Positions 11,545 to 20,957 of a DNA stretch of 64,000 nt are shown piece by piece. The stretch spans positions 797,622 through 861,621 of the forward strand of contig NMRB01000041.1 of NCBI GenBank assembly GCA_002633025.1. Reading direction: 5' to 3'. Position 1 is the stretch's first letter. Every line of letters begins with the position of its first letter. A model generated the notes under the pieces. It worked only from the letters and a program-made list of their open reading frames with translations. It was not told the origin of the DNA and searched no databases. This DNA comes from Notospermus geniculatus. Lineage: Eukaryota; Nemertea; Pilidiophora; Heteronemertea; Lineidae. The position numbers and the translations under genes were made by a program.

Positions 11545-12860
11545 AAATGAAATGGTCCATGGACCATATGCTCACCCGTTCGGACATACAGAGAGAGGTA
11601 CATGTCAGCAATGAAATGGCCAGGGCCATTGTGCTCACCTCTGTGATAAGTCTCCATGGTTAAGTGTGAAACTGTGACTCTCATGGTCAATGTTGAGGAT
11701 CAGTACAGATAAGATAAGCTGAACACACCAAGAAGTATTTTATGATCTGATCAGTATTATCAGTCAATGACATAAAGGAGTACAATTTCTGAATACAACG
11801 AATACAAGTGGTATTTGAGAAACAAACTGCTTTCCTGTCTAGGTCACAGATGTCAAAAATTCTATTTTTCAAGATGGCCACCTGGTGGCCACACGTGACG
11901 TTCGTTGGGACTGAAATTTAAGCAGGAATGTACAGGATACTTGCATAGATATTTAGACAACATTGAAACATCATAACATTTACTACCGATGAGATATGGC
12001 CAAAGTCAATTTTTCAAGATGGCCGCCTGGCAGCCATGTTGAAGTCCAATCAAACCGAAATTTGGCATATAAGTAGACGGTGCCAAGACACATATTTAGG
12101 CACGGTTAAAGCATCCTAGCTACCCCTATTTATGAGGTGTGGGCCGAAGTCCATTTTTCAAGATGGCTCCCTGGCGGCCATATTTGACGTCGAATCTCAC
12201 TGAAATTTACCATATATTTATATGGTACCCAGATACATAGTTTGACAACGTTAAAACATCCTACCTACTCCTATTTATAAAATGTGGGTCAAAGTCCATT
12301 TTTCAAGATGGCTTCCTGGCGGNNNNNNNNNNNNNNNNNNNNNNNNNNNNNNNNNNNNNNNNNNNNGCTTCCTGGCGGCCATATTTGAAGTCCGATCGGG
12401 TTGAAATTTGGTGCATTTGTGCAGGGTGCCTAGATATATCTTCACACCAAATCACAACACTCTATGTCAAATAGCCATGAAATGTGCCACCAAAGAGTGA
12501 ATTTTGAACTTTGACCTTTGTGACCTTGAAAAGTAGGTCAAATCAAAAACCCGGGATTTATGTGATGTAGTCTCATCAGAAGAACCCACCATAAAAGTTT
12601 CGTGGTTCTTGCTCGCAGCGTTCAGGAGATATGGTCAAAAGAAGGTTTTCACAAAGCGCCCCCTACAGGCCAGAGCGTACAAACATCAGCGCTAAGTTTC
12701 GGTCCAGAGATAGTTTTTACCATATGGTACTTGTACACCAAATTTCAAGTTTGTAGCCCAAGCGGTTTAGAAACGTGCCACCCCTGTTAACGACGACGGA
12801 CGACGCCGGACGCCGGACGACACACCATGGGAGAAGCTCACCTCACAGAGGTGAGCTAAA
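11545..12860 (+). repeat. Family A repeat, near-complete 1.3-kb copy
   Basis: It begins with the palindrome ATGGTCCATGGACCAT (near 11550) and carries at least four modules of about 125 bp with TTTTTCAAGATGG-CCTGGCGGCC-ATATT. It then has TTTGACCTTTGTGACCTTG, a GACGACGGACGACGCC tract and the terminal hairpin AGCTCACCT...AGGTGAGCT + AAAAA. An N gap occupies 12323-12366, in the middle of the modules, where assembly is expected to fail. No long coding frame. The element sits in the intron side of the WD40 gene. Confidence 0.8.
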
Positions 12861-12868
12861 AAGACTGT

Positions 12869-12990
12869 GGTCCATATTCATAAAGGGTGTTTTAGACTTG
12901 GACGCATGCAACTTCGTCAAATGCATGGTGTGTGTGCATTTAGTGAAGTTACACGCGTCTAAGTCTAAAACACCCTTTATGAATATGGCC
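12869..12990. mobile_element. Foldback MITE, 'GGCCATATTCAT' type, copy 1
   Basis: Arms of about 55 bp (GGTCCATATTCATAAAGGG...). The loop words ACTTCGTCAAATGCATGGT and GTGAAGTTACACGCGT also occur in the copy at 44388-44526. 12991-13265 shows nothing recognisable. Confidence 0.85.
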
Positions 12991-13269
12991 CTGTGTGTTT
13001 ATGAACTGCTCAACCATGAATGTAAAACTTGTGAAGTAAATCAAAAGGCCAAGAATCACAAATGTGTAGCGGTCTAGGAAAACCCATCGGATGTCGCTGA
13101 ATGATCAACAAGGGCTGTCAGATTACCTGTGTTTTGATCTGCTACTGTTTACCTGTTACGTAGTACATTTCAGCTATTGAAATGTGCGGGTTCACAAAGG
13201 CCATAACAATTTCCTCAAATCCTAGACCGCCTCACAAATACCAATGAGGACAAACTAACGTCACGACGT

Positions 13270-13504
13270 GGCGCTGCGATCGATGAGACCGAAGTTTCTT
13301 CTTTCAACGTGATTTCCATTAATTTCTGGCGTGAAATCAACCCTATTTTTTCGGTCGCATGACATTAAAATTTACACCATCTTGTCGCGGATGAANGTCT
13401 CATTTTTTCCTGTAGAAAAATGTACAGCAGATTTTTTCATGACGCAACGTCAACACATAAAACGACGTCAATGACGTCGGTTCGGTCACATCGATCGCTG
13501 CGCC
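13270..13504. repeat. 235-bp foldback
   Basis: GGCGCTGCGATCGATGAGACCG at the left is near-complementary to CGGTCACATCGATCGCTGCGCC at the right. A single N lies in the loop at 13396. Confidence 0.75.
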
Positions 13505-13555
13505 GACCTGTCGGGATAAACGGCACGCGGGTTCCTCATTGCACATAAATACATA

Positions 13556-14272
13556 TTAGTTCTCAATAATTTCTTTCTTCAGCATTTTCTTCTGTATGAC
13601 CAACAGGCGAAATTCATCTTTCAGAGTCAGTAACTGTTGTTGGAGATTAACAATGTCAGCGATCATCTCAATAGCCTTTTGGAAATCTCTCTGGCTTTGT
13701 CTGAGTGACTGAGGAACTAACACACCAAACCATCTGATGGGGTCCTTCCACTGGGAGGCCGTAACTGGTGGCTCCTCGTCAGACACATCATCTGGCTTTC
13801 CATTCAAATTCAAGTCCTGAATATCAGGAAGATGGGAGACATCATCATTATCACCATCAGGTCCCTGTCCAACTGTCTTCACTGTCCGTTTCCTCAAATA
13901 AGTTCTTGAAGTTGGAGCAGCAGTCCCATCCACAGCAGGCACTGGTTGTGGTATATCCTTTTCAACTAGATCTTGCACATTGACAACTCTTAGGCCTAAC
14001 TGCCCTTGTTTTTCACTTTCATCCTCTGAGTCTTTAACTAAGTACCTAGCAATCATGTCACTGTCACTGTACTGTAAGCACCCAACAGATTTGGCCCCCA
14101 TGCTGTACCGGGCCTTTGACATCAAGAAAAAGCCATTCTTTAAAGAATCACTAAATTCAGCTCTTGTATTTAAGAGCATCTCCAATGTCTCGAAATATCT
14201 TTTAGCCAGGACATCAAGCTGTTCACAAACACCTTTGTAGTTCATCTTCTTTTCTTCCATGTTGTTCATCAT
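13556..14272 (-). CDS. CCDC115: CCDC115 / Vma22-type V-ATPase assembly factor
   Basis: This 238-codon frame begins at the first ATG (14272), eight bases after a TTGACTTTTTCAG acceptor (14281-14293), and ends in TAA at 13556. CCDC115 is the animal counterpart of yeast Vma22. It works with TMEM199 in the ER-Golgi system to assemble the V0 sector of the vacuolar proton pump. Recognition rests on two family blocks: SKARYSMGAKSVG at residues 52-64, after an N-terminal helix, and DPIRWFGVLVPQSLRQSQ from residue 177, followed by a C-terminal coiled coil. Between them is an acidic, low-complexity linker of about 110 residues that makes the protein longer than the roughly 180-residue human form. The whole coding sequence is one exon, although vertebrate genes are split into several. 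This suggests intron loss or a retrocopy that gained a 5' intron. The upstream exon is not certain; 14400-14560 has a possible GTATGAG donor near 14415. Confidence 0.92.
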   Translation of the reverse strand: MMNNMEEKKMNYKGVCEQLDVLAKRYFETLEMLLNTRAEFSDSLKNGFFLMSKARYSMGAKSVGCLQYSDSDMIARYLVKDSEDESEKQGQLGLRVVNVQDLVEKDIPQPVPAVDGTAAPTSRTYLRKRTVKTVGQGPDGDNDDVSHLPDIQDLNLNGKPDDVSDEEPPVTASQWKDPIRWFGVLVPQSLRQSQRDFQKAIEMIADIVNLQQQLLTLKDEFRLLVIQKKMLKKEIIEN

Positions 14273-14560
14273 ATTGTAACCTGAAAAAGTCAAGGTCATG
14301 ATAAGTGTGCAACCAGTAATTAACCTATAATAATGATAACAGCATTGAAATCTACCGTCAAGGCGTGATTGATAGTTGCCATTAAAGAAAGTGCTTCTTT
14401 AAACATTATAGGCCTCATACCGGTACCACCGACAGCACGGACGGACGAGCATGGATGGTCACTGACACTATAGATCGATCCCGTCAATTGGGACCTTGTT
14501 TGCATAAATGAAACCTGCGTCGCATTTTGAACCACCGAGAATCAAACACTAACAAGCGAN

Positions 14561-15537
14561 GTTACGCAATTAATACTTTCAAAATCCGCATAAATTACAA
14601 ATGGAACTTTATTCTTGAAGTGATAATTTTTAAATTTTAGTGTAGAATATTTTTCAATTGGCATTTTCACTTCACAATAATCATGTTCACCACATTTCTT
14701 TTTATGCTCTATTAATGTTTCTATTCTTTCAAAAGCGTTCATACATCGCCTGCAAAAATGTGATTCATGTTTTTGGTTTGTTCTAAAGAAAAGGTTAATA
14801 TTTTTTAGATACATATAATGCTCTTGGTAGTATAAAATATCAATAACATCATCATCATCGAAATTCTTTGAAAGATATAACGGCTCTAAAGAATAATCTA
14901 AAATATTAACAGAATTAATTTTTTTAGTTTCCAATCCGAAAACATTTATTTTTAGATTATTTTCTTTTTCGATTTTTGGAATATTTTTTATCATAACCGG
15001 AAAATTTTCAATTTGTATTTCGTTTTGATACTTTTTATAAGAATATTTATCACTTACATGATCTTTAGGCGGATATTTAGCCGCTAATAAAGACCATAAG
15101 AAACATTTCTCGTCATCAGTTTTTACATTTATCACGGCGTTTGTTTTGAAAGGAAGTTGAATAAAGTGCCCACCTTTTATCTCTCTCATCCCAACAATCC
15201 AAATATCCATGTATTTTATTTGGTCTAGTGATAAACCACTTCCGTTAAAATATCTTTCATCAGGTGATTGTATACTGTGTTTAACGAAATTATTTTCTTT
15301 TAAGAATTGAACTTCGCATGATAAACTTATTTTAAAACGTTTATTTTTAACACTAGCTAGAAGATCACTAAACTTATCTTGGTATTCTTTTACATCTTTT
15401 GCTTTTTTATCATTTCTTAACTGCATTGAAACGTAATTTCCTTTTCTTCCGAATTGTTTAATGGTTCGTAACTCTTCAGGGATATAATCTATTTCCAAAC
15501 GAATACTATCTGAACGGGTTTGTCTAGCTGGTTTATC
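14561..15537 (-). pseudogene. Polinton PolB, N-terminal fragment
   Basis: The open frame from 15537 down to the N at 14560 encodes about 325 residues of the region that precedes the exonuclease domain of protein-primed family B polymerases. It contains a Cys-His cluster (HFCRRCMNAFERIETLIEHKKKC) typical of the pre-exonuclease zinc ribbon in mobile-element PolB. It ends just after FVIYADFES, the ExoI motif carrying the catalytic Asp and Glu. ExoII, ExoIII and all polymerase motifs (DxxSLYP, YxDTD) are missing, so the fragment cannot replicate DNA. The frame is continuous with the zinc-finger frame upstream except for one TAA at 15538-15540. No ATG opens it; the first candidate start would be a TTG at 15498, which I do not believe is used. 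Confidence 0.88.
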
Positions 15538-16197
15538 TTAGGTAAAGTATCTTGGTAATTCTTCAAATAATTTGTTAGTTTCCTCCTGTTGTGGGTTAAT
15601 TCCTGGTAATTCCTCGAACAATTTTCTAGTTTCTTGCCTTTCTTGACCTCTTAAAATATCTCTTCGAATTTGTGGAGTGTAGAGATTAATATTACTTTTT
15701 ACATTATTTTTATGTACTTTTGATTGAATATGATTTTTCCAAGTGCGATTTTTTATTAATTTTTTACAGAATTCACAATAACGTGTATTTTCTTCATAAT
15801 GAATTGCTTTTCCTTGTTGATCTATATGCATATCTGCATGTGGTGCTTGTGATGTGTTAATATTTCTTATTGGTGGTGTAGTAGGATTTTGCCTAATGTC
15901 AACGAGATTAGATTTATTTTGAGTGGTTTTATTTAGTTGAGTTTTTTTAGCTTCATAAAATTTAGTCCAGTTTTGTAAATGCTTTTTAGTTTTATTATGT
16001 CTTGCAAGATTTGAAGGTGTAACATCACTATTACACACTTCACAACGGATTTTCCCTGACTGAACCGAGTTTGCTGGTTGCGGTGGTGCGGGTATCGGTT
16101 GAATAATTGGTGTAATTGCATAATCGTTAGAGTCGCTGGAATCCAAGTCTTTAAAAAATCTTCCCATTATAAATTGTTTGTCAGTTTTCTTCGCCAT
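15538..16197 (-). CDS. Zinc-finger protein or N-terminal part of Polinton PolB
   Basis: This is a 219-residue frame starting with ATG at 16197. Two C2H2-like fingers are visible, CEVCNSDVTPSNLARHNKTKKH (about residues 52-73) and CEFCKKLIKNRTWKNHIQSKVH (about 141-162), joined by a Gln/Asn/Pro-rich linker. A tandem ELPGINPQQEE/ELPRY motif lies near the end. It lies 24 bases from the integrase stop and shares its frame with the polymerase fragment that follows, separated by a single stop codon. It is therefore either a separate DNA-binding protein or the N-terminal extension of PolB cut off by a nonsense mutation. I favour the second because the codons just after the stop stay open and polymerase-like in composition. 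Confidence 0.7.
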   Translation of the reverse strand: MAKKTDKQFIMGRFFKDLDSSDSNDYAITPIIQPIPAPPQPANSVQSGKIRCEVCNSDVTPSNLARHNKTKKHLQNWTKFYEAKKTQLNKTTQNKSNLVDIRQNPTTPPIRNINTSQAPHADMHIDQQGKAIHYEENTRYCEFCKKLIKNRTWKNHIQSKVHKNNVKSNINLYTPQIRRDILRGQERQETRKLFEELPGINPQQEETNKLFEELPRYFT

Positions 16198-16220
16198 CTA
16201 TTTATAATAGAAATTTTTTT

Positions 16221-17271
16221 TTAATTAAGTTTTTTTATATCGCTATAACCTTTCCACTTTACTAATCCATATTTCTTTCCTTTAATTGTTTTATATCTGA
16301 TGATTTTTTCGATTTTGTATTCTAATTGTTCAAGATTGGGAACATAACTTAATTCTTCTTCGTAAAAATAACCGTCAATTAGTTCATTCTGGTAATCTTC
16401 GAGCTGGTAAACAATTGGTTTAGTGAAAATAATTTGTTTAATTTTAAAAACCTCTTCAGTAAAGTTGGGAAGATAACCTTTTGCAAAAATAGTTTTATAC
16501 TTAGAAATTCTTACACCATCACCAATTTTAAATTTAGGGTCACCAAATTCATGTTGTAAAAATGCACCATAAAGGTTAAACCAAACTGCGCCTTCGTTTT
16601 CCTCTTTTCTTGCATCTATTGGTTTCATTCCGATTGATGTGTGAAATGTATTATTATAACCTTTCACTAAATCTGGTAAAATATCCAACCATTTATCAGT
16701 TTCTTTTGCTGTAAAATATTTCCACATTCTTGTTTTTAAAGTACGGTTAAACCTTTCAACTACTGCAGCTTTTTTATCTGAAAATGAGGAAAACCACTCT
16801 ACGTTATTTTTCTCTAAGGTCTTTTAAATGTTTGTTATAAAATTCCTTACCGTCATCGAATTGAATTTTTTCTGGTTTTGACTCCTTAAAAATAGTTTTG
16901 AATAAATCTTTAACCTCTTCACCTCTCTTACTCTTTAAAGCTAGAGCCCAAGCGTATCTACTGAATAAATCTATAACTGTTAAGATATATTTATAATTTT
17001 TGTTATTTTTTTCATAAGCCTGCATATCGACTAAATCTGCTTGCCATTGCTGATCTATGTAAGAGACCATAGTTTTTCTGAATAAGAATTTTTTATGAAC
17101 CGGTTTATGGAGTTGAAAAGTTGGTAAATTATCTAAAAATTCTTTCACTTGTTTATATTTTATAAGTTTTTTATCCTCTTTAACTTTTTTCCAAATTTGA
17201 GAAATATTCGTATAAGCTACAGAACTTTCAGGATTGAAATATAAATCTCTAAAGTACTGTTCTGTGTCCAT
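16221..17271 (-). pseudogene. Polinton DDE integrase with chromodomain, frameshifted
   Basis: Polinton integrases resemble retroviral integrases and insert the element with a 6-bp target duplication. The first frame (17271-16804, ATG start) holds an N-terminal region and the catalytic core with D79 in QADLVDM and D140 in FDDGKEF. The second frame (to 16221) begins around 16810 and continues the core with the third acidic residue in VVERFNRT, then the core C-terminus and a chromodomain (YGLVKWKGY). The frames shift by one base in the AGAGAAAAATAACG tract near 16805-16815, so the protein is broken once but all three catalytic residues survive. The chromodomain also ends early, before its usual C-terminal helix. 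It lies nearest the element terminus. Confidence 0.9.
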
Positions 17272-17295
17272 TTATTTATTTTTCGAGAAATTTAT

Positions 17296-17467
17296 AGTAT
17301 AAGGAAAGTGAGGGGATCTGGATGGAAGAGGTTTTATTAGTTTGCAAGTTTAGGTTGTAGTATTTTGTTGGAAACAGCCCGGAAATAGGGATATTTTAGT
17401 GCATTTTAGCCTAGTTTTGGCGGCTAATCTTCCTCTTCCGTCCAGATCCCCTCACTTTCCTTATACT
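17296..17467. repeat. Inverted pair at the Polinton terminus
   Basis: AGTATAAGGAAAGTGAGGGG at 17296 continues for 36 bp and is matched, with one mismatch, by its complement ending at 17467. The pair encloses 100 bp. The outer copy is presumed to be the element end and the inner one a subterminal inverted copy that could fold the tip into a hairpin. Confidence 0.8.
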
Positions 17468-17552
17468 GACCTCCGCAGAGAAACGAGAATTTCTAACAAA
17501 GACCGCCAAACAAATACATACGCTGTTGTAATATGATATTATACAAAAAGTT

Positions 17553-17603
17553 TTCCAGAAGTTTGAGCGAATTCTCGACCCCAACGGGTCTTCTTCAGGC
17601 TGG
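17553..17603 (-). other. Hammerhead-like hairpin, copy 2
   Basis: The minus strand reads CCTGAAGAAGACCCGTTGG, then GGTCGAGAATTCGC. The hairpin is bounded by TCCAG and CTGGAA, just outside the Polinton end. 17604-18150 shows only TTCGGA-rich words and no gene. Confidence 0.45.
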
Positions 17604-18152
17604 ACAATTCTTTGCAAGAAATATCACATACATGTGCAGTACAAGACGTGCAGCTACCGTGCTGTGCTTATTTGAGGTATCCCCCGATGTTCATTTCCCC
17701 GATTTCGATTTCAAGTTTTTTGCGTCCGAATTCGGAAGCCCTGGGATAGCTTCCGAATCCAGATTCGGAGTCTGAAATCGGAACTGGTGCGAATCCGAAA
17801 CCGCAAAGATTTCTTTCAAATGAATATTCCCGGACTGATCCTACTCGTGTAGCTGGGAAGGAGTGGAACCAGTACGGATATTGTAATTCCTTTGTCATTG
17901 AACAATTTTTATTCACCCGTTTCTTGTATCACCGAAGGCAAGCATCACGCGTGAAAACCCATATTAAATACAGCACTGTCCATATAATTATAGCAAAAAA
18001 CCTCAACGACATCAGCGTAATTTTTTATACCCCCAATGCTGGGTTGTCGGAGTCATCGCGATCAAATGACGCTGCAATTACGTTTGGGTTATTATCGCTC
18101 TCGAACTTTTTGCTTGATAATGGACAAAGCCGGTTGGAAGCGAGCCACATAA

Positions 18153-18388
18153 GGGCCGTTTAGACGACCAGCCAAAAAACCACATTCAGATTCGATCCGA
18201 TTGGATCCGATCGATCGCATCGGGTCTCATTTGCGTTTAGACGAGATTTTAATGTGGTCGTATGTGGTCCAATGCGGTCCAAAATACACATTGGACCCCA
18301 TTGGGTAGCGTTTACACGCAAGATTTTAGAACCACAATCCGATTCGATCGGATCGCATGTGGATTTTTGCCTGTCGTCTAAACGGCCC
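18153..18388. mobile_element. Foldback MITE 'GGGCCGTTTAGACG', copy 1
   Basis: The TIR GGGCCGTTTAGACGACAGC is followed by AAAAAACCACATTCAGATT. The interior repeats GGATCCGATCG and GTGGTCC words, in both orientations. Confidence 0.9.
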
Positions 18389-18464
18389 TATAGATATTTT
18401 GTACAAAATATCTCCTTTGTCAGAAATAAAGCCCTGTCACACTGTGGCGACTTAAGCCCTGTTC

Positions 18465-19035
18465 CACTAGTCCGGGTTTCCGTTGCGGTTTGCCGCGCCG
18501 GTGTAACGTCGATCAGTGTTCCCCGTATTTCTGTGTTTTTTTTATTGTTTCCCTCCTGACGGATTAAGCGGCAACTAACCCAACAATAACCATTCTAGGC
18601 CGCGTCTATATTGTTGGGGAACACTGACGTACAGAAACACTCACCTATAGGGCCGTTTAGACGACAAGTCAAAAAACCACATTCAGATTCAATCCGATTG
18701 GATCCGATCGACCCGCATCGGGTCTCATTTGCGTTTAGACGAGATTTTAATGTGGTCGTATGTGGTGCAATGCGGTCCAATGTGGATTCGGGACCATTTT
18801 AAATCCACATTGGCCCGCACTGGGTAGCGTTTACACGCAAGAGTTTTGAACCACAATCGGATTCGATCGGATCGTATGTGGATTTTTGCCTGACGTCTAA
18901 ACGGCCCTTATGTTTCACCGGGATTTTTTCACAGGGCTTTGGATAATCCTTCGATGGTTTAACAATACAATGGCCTATTAACTATCCCAATGCCTGTGAA
19001 AACCGCACCCGCGCCGCAAACCGCACCGGAAACCG
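18465..19035. mobile_element. Foldback element of CCGGTTTCCG type, interrupted
   Basis: Ends near CCGGGTTTCCGTTGCGG (18472) and CCGCACCGGAAACCG (19020-19035). Its right part holds the segment TCACAGGGCTTTGGATAATCC, which is also at 36790-36880 in a complete relative. The MITE at 18650-18907 is inserted in it. Confidence 0.7.
18650..18907. mobile_element. Foldback MITE 'GGGCCGTTTAGACG', copy 2, nested
   Basis: Same family and orientation as 18153-18388, 497 bp away; it interrupts the foldback 18465-19035. Confidence 0.9.
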
Positions 19036-19089
19036 TTAAAAGAAAAAAATGCATAAACATTTTGCTGAAGTAGGCCTAGTTAGGTAAAT

Positions 19090-19600
19090 ATCACAAATAT
19101 AAGGTGGTCAAAACCAAAGCTCAAAGTCCAGTAACTCCTGAACTGTTCACTGGATTGTCTCCAAATTTTTATCACAGTGCATCTAATGAGGATACATGAC
19201 ATATATAAAGGGGTTTTGATTTGACCTACCTTTCAGGGTCACAGAGGTCACGTTCAAAATTTCGCCATTTTGGTGGCACGTTTTGTGGCTATTTGGCCCT
19301 ATTCTAACTTGGTGTGATCATCTGTCTACTAGGTATCCTCTATGTGTACGGCAAATTTTTGCCCAATTGGAATGCAAGTAATGGTTACCAGGCAGCCATC
19401 TTGGAAAATGGAATTTGGCACATATGTCATAAATTCTCATGCCAGAATGTTTTTACCTTGAAATTTTGACCATAATTGTATGACCCTGGAACTCAAGCCC
19501 CCTGGAACATTTTTCGATTTAACATTTGTCATTCGTTTTTCTGGTACTTTCACCCAGGTGAGCACAGGGTCCATGGACCATTTCATTTTAGTGTTTGTCT
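19090..19600 (-). repeat. Family A repeat, minus strand
   Basis: The minus strand starts with ATGGTCCATGGACC followed by GTGCTCACC (19555-19590). It passes through ACCTCTGTGACCCTGAAAGG near 19235 and ends near 19090. It lacks the terminal hairpin. 19605-20000 shows no recognisable feature. Confidence 0.7.
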
Positions 19601-20004
19601 GTATGAGAGGAAGGGTCCTTTTCAATCTCGTACCCAGATCTACCTCATCCGACGATATCTCTGGCAAGGGCTACGACTTGGCCAGACTTTCTGGCCAACC
19701 ACTGGCAGCGTGCCAAAATGTTTGTTTCACACAATATTTCGTTCTTCAATGACTGAAAAATATCATATATGCCTAAAAAGCCATATAATACCCACAAAAC
19801 ACGAAGTTGTTTGAGTATTAGAGCAATTTCAAACGAATAGTTAGTTGGGAACTTCATGCCACGGGACTGGCGACTAGAGCTAGCCCGTCAGCCGGACTAG
19901 TAGCGCCACGATATACATATGTGACTGATGTAGGAACTAACTGTAATAAGGACCCGCGCCCGTGTAGTTTTTAGGGCGCGAGGGGGGTAGCTGGGGGTCG
20001 GGTG

Positions 20005-20034
20005 AGGGTGAGGGTTAGGGTTAGGGTTAGGGCT
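20005..20034. repeat. Short interstitial telomere-like repeat
   Basis: GGGTGA units, then three TTAGGG units. Too short to say more. Confidence 0.75.
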
Positions 20035-20089
20035 AGAAGTGAGGGTTTAGGTCCATATATGGATAATATTGTATCAACTGTATGAACAA

Positions 20090-20155
20090 AGATTCCTATC
20101 GCCGGCAGCTGGCTAGTAACCAAGAATCCATGGGTTCGAGCCCCGGTTTGGGCAT
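20090..20155 (+). mobile_element. tRNA-like SINE fragment
   Basis: B-box GGTTCGAGCCC inside a CATGGG...CCCCGG arm. No convincing A-box is seen. Confidence 0.4.
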
Positions 20156-20398
20156 GGTTTTTTCGCATCCTTTTAATTTCATCAGCAAAACATTTTGCAG
20201 AACTGTGAAAAATATTCTAAGTCTGATGGCCGACGAGCTAGCGCTGGCCTCATGTTGCCACGGGTGCCAGCCTCGGTGTGATTCGCCTCAAAATTAGTAT
20301 ATCGCGCATGCGCAGTATTCCTGAAGTCGTCAGCCCTTTCCAGTGGTGTTGTATAATGTAAACCCACTGGGGACGAGTTTTGGTCCTTTTAAAGCGAA

Positions 20399-20492
20399 TC
20401 GACAGTCGTTTTGTAAACAGAAGGATGATGTCTGTAAACACTGCCCTCACAGCCAATCAGAATGCAGTTTTTTGGCTGACACATCGCTTTAA
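20399..20492. mobile_element. TTAA-flanked MITE 'AGCGAATCGACAG', copy 1
   Basis: TTAA at both ends and AGCGAATCGACAGTCGTTTT at the left. This is the shortest of three copies (others at 33465-33614 and 50928-51077). Confidence 0.85.
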
Positions 20493-20715
20493 TGACCAGC
20501 ACCACCGTTTCCCCAAATGTGCCATCTGGGCCATGCCCAGAAATAATAAACAAACCAGTTTGACGCCTGCAATATTCAAACTGTTGTAACAAAAGAAATG
20601 GAACAACATTACCTGAAACCCCTTGCACCTTAGCCAACCCAACATAAACCGCCCAAAGAGTAGCAAGCCTCTGGCATCTCTGATGCCTCTAGTTTACCTA
20701 CCCGCCTAAATTTTC

Positions 20716-20763
20716 GTGCCTTTTTACCGGTGCCTTTTTTACCAGTGCCTTTTTTTTACCTGG
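20716..20763. repeat. ~18-bp tandem repeat GTGCCTTTTTTACCG
   Basis: Three degenerate units. The reverse end of a family A element (TTAGCTCACCTGGTGTGAGCT) follows at 20773. Confidence 0.7.
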
Positions 20764-20957
20764 ATTCATCATTAGCTCACCTGGTGTGAGCTCTTACCAA
20801 CGCGTGTTGTCTTTCGCCCGTCCATTAGAAGGGCACAGCTGCCTGACCCAGGGATTTGCGATTGTAAGTATGGCGCAACTATAAAAAACCATCATGGGTA
20901 TTCCTCCATCGCATTTGGACCATATGTTTAACAGTCACCCAATTTTTATAGTCAGGA

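Larger units (their letters stand above)
14561..17467 (-). mobile_element. Polinton/Maverick, truncated end
   Basis: About 2.9 kb of AT-rich minus-strand DNA whose base composition differs sharply from its neighbours. Reading inward from the terminus at 17467, it carries a DDE integrase with a chromodomain, a zinc-finger frame and the N-terminus of a protein-primed family B DNA polymerase. This order and the AGTATAAGG terminus (AG is usual for Polintons) identify a Polinton, a giant transposon of adintovirus-like descent. All three frames show damage. The element stops at a single N (14560); the capsid, protease and ATPase genes and the other terminus are absent. Confidence 0.9.

Noticed and set aside
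13768-14240. Plus-strand frames over CCDC115
   Set aside because: They are shadows of the minus-strand CCDC115 frame, which has family motifs.
20005-20034. Chromosome end or fusion point marked by TTAGGG
   Set aside because: Only three units; could arise by chance or from a transposon.
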